10,037 nt of DNA from Gemmatimonadota bacterium. Lineage in GTDB: Bacteria; Gemmatimonadota; Gemmatimonadetes; Palauibacterales; Palauibacteraceae. Each line of letters begins with the position of its first letter. Position 1 is the first letter of the stretch. The translations under genes were made by a program, and so were the position numbers. The stretch is taken from positions 1 to 10,037 of the forward strand of contig JAUVPT010000045.1 in assembly GCA_030598525.1 (NCBI GenBank). The letters are read 5' to 3'. This document shows, piece after piece, positions 6,827 to 10,037 of this stretch. The notes under the pieces were generated by a model that saw only the letters and a list, made by a program, of their open reading frames with translations, did no database searches and was not told the DNA's origin.

Positions 6827-8688
6827 CTCAGGTCACCAGCGGGCGATTCGGCGTCAGATTCCGATCCATCCACGAAAGCGGACGCCTGCAGTCGAAACAG
6901 CCGCGCATATCGACCGCCAAGTGTCATCAACTCTTCATGCGTTCCGGATTCCAGGATTCGGCCGGCGTCCAGCACGTAGATCCTGTCGGCCATGCGAACG
7001 GTCGAGAACCGGTGGCTGATTGCGAGTACGGCGCGATCCCGCGCGATCTGACGCACCTTCTCAAAAACCTCGATTTCCGACTCGGCGTCGAGAGCGCTGG
7101 TCGGCTCGTCGAGGATAAGAAGGCGCGCGGGGCTGGCGAAAGCGCGAGCGAGAGCGACCTTCTGCCATTCACCTGTGCTGAGTTCCACTCCGTCCTCGAA
7201 CCAGTTGCCGAGGGTGGTATCGTACCCGTGTGGGAGCCGCTCGATCACGGCATGCGCGCTGGACCGCCGCGCTGCGTCTTCGACCCGTTCCGAGGAGGGA
7301 TCCGACATCACGTCCCCGAAGGCGATGTTGTCGCGCGCGGACACCTGGTATCGAACGAAGTCCTGAAAGATGGCCGCAACTTCGGACCGATACTCACCCT
7401 TGCTGAACCCCCGGACGTCGTTTCCGTCGAGCAGCACACGACCTTCCGTCGGATCGTACAGCCGGCACAACAGCTTGGCGATCGTCGTTTTTCCGGAACC
7501 GTTGGCGCCGATCAGGGCGACCATCTCACCCGGCCCGACGCGCAGATCCACCCCGGTAAGCAAGTCGCGGTCGCGGGTAGGATATCGGAATCGGACTCCA
7601 TCCAGCGCGAACCCGTGGTCTACTGTTTTCGGCAGCGGGCGCGGTGAGCCAGGCTCCTCGAGCGTTTCATCGAGCGTCAGGAAGTCGTCGAGGGTCGAGA
7701 GGAAGAGGTTGTTCTCGTACAGGCTCCCCAGGCCCCCGAAGACCGTCTGAACCTGGCTCAGTCCTCGCTGCACCGCACCCAGGTACATCACGAGATCTCC
7801 GACGGTCAGGGCTCCCGACAGGGTCCGGTGGACGATCAGGGCGTACGAGGCAAAAGCGGCGGCAGCCGCCGGCACCTGGGAAAGGACATCGCCCCTTGTT
7901 CGCACACCCTCCAGCTTCAGGCTCTCGAAGCGCAGCTTGTCGCGAAGCTCCCCGAAACGCCGAATCAGCTCGGGCCCGAGGCCAAAGATCCGTATTTCCT
8001 TCGCATGATCCTCGTGCACCAGCAACCGATCCAGATACAGGGTCCGGCGCTGCGTCTCCGCCCGGCGGCGTTGCCAGTCGAACTTCCGGTCCGAGTGCCT
8101 GACGCGTACTCCGTAAGCCGGGACCACGACGACCAGCAGCAGCACCGGGAGAATCCAGTGTGCGGTCGCCAGGAGGATGATGAGGCCTCCGAGAGTCGCT
8201 CCGCCCTGCACCACCTGGGTCAGGGACCCGAGGATCTTCTGGGGACGGTACGGCGCTTCGAGCTGGGCCCGGTGAAGCGTGTCGTGGTAACGCGGGTCCT
8301 CGTAGTACGCGAGGTCCACATCGATCGACTTTCGATGCAGAACTCCGAACATGTGGTCCGTCACGGCCTGGCTCTGGGCCTCTGTCGCAAGGCTCGCCAG
8401 CGAGCGCGCCGCGGCCCCGACGAGGCCGATAAGTACGGCGAGACCGACCAACCAGAGCACGGAACCGAACGAGGGAGCAGTGGCCCCGGTCAGCCCGGTG
8501 GCAATGGCGTCTACGATCAGCTTCATCACATACAGAGCCGCGAGCGGGAGCACGGCCTGCACGAGGACCAGCAAGACGCTGAGCACGGTCCAACCCGGCG
8601 CGCTCTGCCACACCAATCCGAGGGGGCGGCGCAGTCGCATGGACACAGCGATCCGGTGCGAGAGGGAGGCGGATCGTCTAGTCTTCAC
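6823..8688 (-). CDS. ABC exporter, fused membrane and ATPase domains (lasso-peptide D type)
   Basis: 621-residue half-transporter expected to work as a homodimer in the inner membrane and, by context, to export the mature peptide. Membrane domain about 25-335 has hydrophobic helices near 33-55, 76-100, 163-190 and 270-310. ATPase domain about 358-600: Walker A GANGSGKTT (394-402), Q loop Q442, signature LSTGEWQK (503-510, replacing LSGGQ), Walker B LLILDEPTS (523-531), D loop SALD, and switch H559. There is no C39 peptidase domain, so leader removal must be done elsewhere, in line with the separate B2 protease. The start is GTG 8688, supported by GAGGAAG 8 bases upstream and by a GTGA overlap with the preceding stop. 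Substrate assignment rests on neighbours only. Confidence 0.93.
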   Translation of the reverse strand: MKTRRSASLSHRIAVSMRLRRPLGLVWQSAPGWTVLSVLLVLVQAVLPLAALYVMKLIVDAIATGLTGATAPSFGSVLWLVGLAVLIGLVGAAARSLASLATEAQSQAVTDHMFGVLHRKSIDVDLAYYEDPRYHDTLHRAQLEAPYRPQKILGSLTQVVQGGATLGGLIILLATAHWILPVLLLVVVVPAYGVRVRHSDRKFDWQRRRAETQRRTLYLDRLLVHEDHAKEIRIFGLGPELIRRFGELRDKLRFESLKLEGVRTRGDVLSQVPAAAAAFASYALIVHRTLSGALTVGDLVMYLGAVQRGLSQVQTVFGGLGSLYENNLFLSTLDDFLTLDETLEEPGSPRPLPKTVDHGFALDGVRFRYPTRDRDLLTGVDLRVGPGEMVALIGANGSGKTTIAKLLCRLYDPTEGRVLLDGNDVRGFSKGEYRSEVAAIFQDFVRYQVSARDNIAFGDVMSDPSSERVEDAARRSSAHAVIERLPHGYDTTLGNWFEDGVELSTGEWQKVALARAFASPARLLILDEPTSALDAESEIEVFEKVRQIARDRAVLAISHRFSTVRMADRIYVLDAGRILESGTHEELMTLGGRYARLFRLQASAFVDGSESDAESPAGDLR

Positions 8689-9167
8689 CGAAATTTCTTC
8701 CTCAGTCCCGGAAACTTCTGGTCAAGGCCAGGTAGTCGCGTGTAGGTCTCAATCGGCACATCTCCGCCGATCACTACCTGGCCTCCGCTCTCGACCCAGG
8801 CGTGAGCCTGGACAGGGCCGTCGTTTTCGCGGGCAACGCCCAGGCGCAACTCGGCAGGCTCGCCGCCGCGTCGGAACAGAATCAACACGGCAAGCGCTTT
8901 CGGGAGACATGGGTTTCGGGATAGCATCCTCCGTCCCGAAGCCTCGACGGCCCATACCGCCAGATCCCTGTCGAATTGCGAGGGCTCGCCGGGGCCGGGC
9001 CCACGAGGCGAACGCGGCCTGGCCACACGGTAAACGCCTCCCATCACGCGCCGGAACGGCAGCACCGCGAGTGCCATCTGAAGTGCGGCAATCAGCAGGC
9101 CTGCACGCGTGACCGCACGCCTCTCCTCAGGCGTACGGTCACGGTAGCGCTTGAGAGTCTTCCTCAT
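8685..9167 (-). CDS. Lasso peptide biosynthesis B2 protein (transglutaminase-like leader peptidase)
   Basis: 160-residue protein matching the transglutaminase-like B2 family (PF13471), the cysteine protease that cuts the leader off a lasso precursor. Seen: an N-terminal basic helix then a hydrophobic stretch ending LPFRRV (about 22-41), common in this family, and a full candidate triad of C87 (NPCLPKAL), H122 (VQAHAWVE) and D136 (VIGGDVPIE), with the RRGG.PAELRLGVA strand at 99-112 between. The length is typical for a stand-alone B2. It overlaps the PqqD-like gene by 29 bases upstream and the exporter by GTGA downstream, so translation is coupled. No clear Shine-Dalgarno precedes ATG 9167, which suits coupling. 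The C-terminus is basic (KFPGLRKKFR). Confidence 0.9.
   Translation of the reverse strand: MRKTLKRYRDRTPEERRAVTRAGLLIAALQMALAVLPFRRVMGGVYRVARPRSPRGPGPGEPSQFDRDLAVWAVEASGRRMLSRNPCLPKALAVLILFRRGGEPAELRLGVARENDGPVQAHAWVESGGQVVIGGDVPIETYTRLPGLDQKFPGLRKKFR
8697..8703 (-). promoter_or_regulatory. Ribosome binding site deciding the GTG start of the ABC exporter
   Basis: GAGGAAG on the minus strand with an 8-base spacer before GTG 8688. It lies inside the end of the B2 gene. It supports GTG 8688 over the later in-frame ATG at 8640. Confidence 0.6.
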
Positions 9168-9507
9168 CGAGCACGACGAGTCCGCGGTCCACGAGATCGG
9201 TCAGAAACGACCTCAAATCTCGGCTCAATTCCGCGGGATCGACCTCATAAACGGCAGCAAGACGGGCTTCCAGCTCGCCCACGGTGCATGGCTCGGCCAA
9301 TGCGCCCCACACGGCGGCCCCGACGTCGTCCAGTCCGAGATAGGAGCTGGAGGCCAGGTCGAGAATCACGACCTCCTCCCCGAGTCCTGACCACACGTTC
9401 TGGTCGGCGAGACGAAGTCGGGTGTCCTCCGCAAGTCTGCTCAACTGAGTCCTCTGCAGTGTTCGTGATTCAACTGGACCGAAAGATCGCACGATCCTGA
9501 ATCGCAT
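9139..9507 (-). CDS. PqqD-family RiPP recognition protein (lasso B1 type)
   Basis: 122 residues from ATG 9507. Residues about 30-120 match the PqqD/RRE fold that binds the leader peptide of ribosomal peptides and presents it to the processing enzymes: EEVVILDLASSSYLGLDDVG (49-68), then GAAVWGAL, a helix TVGELEARLAAVYEV, and DLRSFLTDLVDRGLVVLDEED near the end. In lasso systems this partner (B1) works with the B2 protease encoded next. The start is uncertain: a TTG at 9444 has AGAGG 6 bases upstream and gives 101 residues, closer to the usual length of about 85-100. It starts 17 bases after the synthetase stop and its end overlaps the B2 start by 29 bases. Confidence 0.86.
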   Translation of the reverse strand: MRFRIVRSFGPVESRTLQRTQLSRLAEDTRLRLADQNVWSGLGEEVVILDLASSSYLGLDDVGAAVWGALAEPCTVGELEARLAAVYEVDPAELSRDLRSFLTDLVDRGLVVLDEEDSQALP

Positions 9508-9524
9508 CGATCGTGCCGCTGACC

Positions 9525-10037
9525 TTAGACATGGCCTTCGGTGCCGTTGGCCGGCTCGTGGAACGCCCGCAACCAGGCCTCCGTGCTGATCGCCCACCAG
9601 AGGCAGTGGTGCTCGGAAGCCCCCTCCACGATCGCCTGATAGTGATCCGAGAGAACTCTGGAATCGAGCCAATCCCGGCCTGCCGACCGCGAGGCACTGA
9701 GAAGCTGCTCGATCGTCGGGGCGGCGCGGGCTCGCAGTGCCCGGCTGTACAGAGGGTACGGGTCCGTCTTCTTGAGGTCGTGACGAATCTCGGGGGGAAG
9801 CAGGGGCGCCACGGAGCGCCGAACGAGTCTCTTCTCGTCTCCCACCGTATTCAGCACGCGCTGTGGAATCGCCAGCACGAACTCCACGAGACGACGGTCG
9901 CTCCACGCGTCGGAGAAGCCCACTCCGCGCCTTGCGCTCATTCGCTCAGACCAGCCCACGCCCCACATGTGCATGGGAGAGAACACGGATCGGTACCTCG
10001 TCCGGGCCGCAGTACCGAGGTCGGACGGCGAGCGCTC
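9525..10037 (-). CDS. Asparagine-synthetase-like protein, C-terminal part (probable lasso cyclase C); 5' end beyond window
   Basis: The last 170 residues of a protein that enters from the right edge with no stop in frame. The segment GVGFSDAWSDRRLVEFVLAIPQ, followed by GDEKRLVRRSVAPLLPPEIR, matches the C-terminal synthetase domain of asparagine synthase B homologues (usual form: PFLD.RLVEF...P, then G..K.LLR.A....LP). In lasso-peptide clusters this homologue activates the Asp/Glu side chain with ATP and closes the macrolactam ring. That role is inferred from the B1, B2 and exporter genes that follow at once. The N-terminal glutaminase domain and the ATP-binding SGG..S loop are outside the window, so activity cannot be judged. 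The sequence ends in a short polar tail. Confidence 0.82.
   Translation of the reverse strand, partial: ERSPSDLGTAARTRYRSVFSPMHMWGVGWSERMSARRGVGFSDAWSDRRLVEFVLAIPQRVLNTVGDEKRLVRRSVAPLLPPEIRHDLKKTDPYPLYSRALRARAAPTIEQLLSASRSAGRDWLDSRVLSDHYQAIVEGASEHHCLWWAISTEAWLRAFHEPANGTEGHV

Noticed and set aside
7828..8745. Plus-strand open frame of 305 codons
   Set aside because: Opposite the ABC exporter membrane domain; Gln/Arg/His-rich shadow with no recognisable domain.
9508..9906. N-terminal extension of the PqqD-like gene to 9906
   Set aside because: It overlaps the asparagine-synthetase-like gene and has shadow-type composition. The PqqD domain starts near 9440.

Overview
The window looks like chromosome from a GC-rich Gram-negative-type bacterium. 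The phylum cannot be fixed from sequence alone. A lasso-peptide type cassette next to a sigma-54 two-component system and an exopolysaccharide-type sugar transferase would suit Gemmatimonadota, Acidobacteriota or a deltaproteobacterial lineage, but that is inference. All nine genes lie on the minus strand, so biological reading order runs from 10037 down to 1. Coding density is high, and the only non-coding stretches are gaps of about 15-190 bp. I saw no rRNA, tRNA, CRISPR array, insertion sequence or integrase.

Region 1 (10037-5570) is a compact, translationally coupled cassette: the C-terminal part of an asparagine-synthetase-like enzyme (cut by the window edge), a PqqD-type small protein, a transglutaminase-like cysteine protease of the lasso B2 type, a one-piece ABC exporter and a PF14907-type nucleotidyltransferase. 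The order C-B1-B2-D plus nucleotidyltransferase is that of a lasso-peptide biosynthetic gene cluster. The precursor peptide gene is not visible in the window and would be expected just beyond base 10037.

Region 2 (5504-2836) is a two-component system: a two-TM, HAMP-containing, NtrB-like histidine kinase whose stop overlaps the start of an NtrC-type response regulator (REC, AAA+ with a GSFTGA loop, Fis-type HTH). Such regulators activate sigma-54 RNA polymerase.

Region 3 (2835-1) starts with an intergenic stretch holding a near-consensus sigma-54 promoter (TGGCACG-N4-ATGCT, 2703-2688). It lies just upstream of a polyprenyl-phosphate sugar-1-phosphate transferase, the enzyme that starts exopolysaccharide or glycan assembly. 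Then come a REC-GGDEF-like protein whose GGDEF signature and REC acidic pocket are both degenerate, and a CysQ/inositol-monophosphatase family phosphatase that runs off the left edge.

The most testable proposal is that the kinase/NtrC pair drives the sugar transferase operon from the sigma-54 promoter. The most interesting content is the partial lasso-peptide cluster, whose product could be found by extending the contig to the right. Whether the two-component system also regulates or senses the peptide is unknown.
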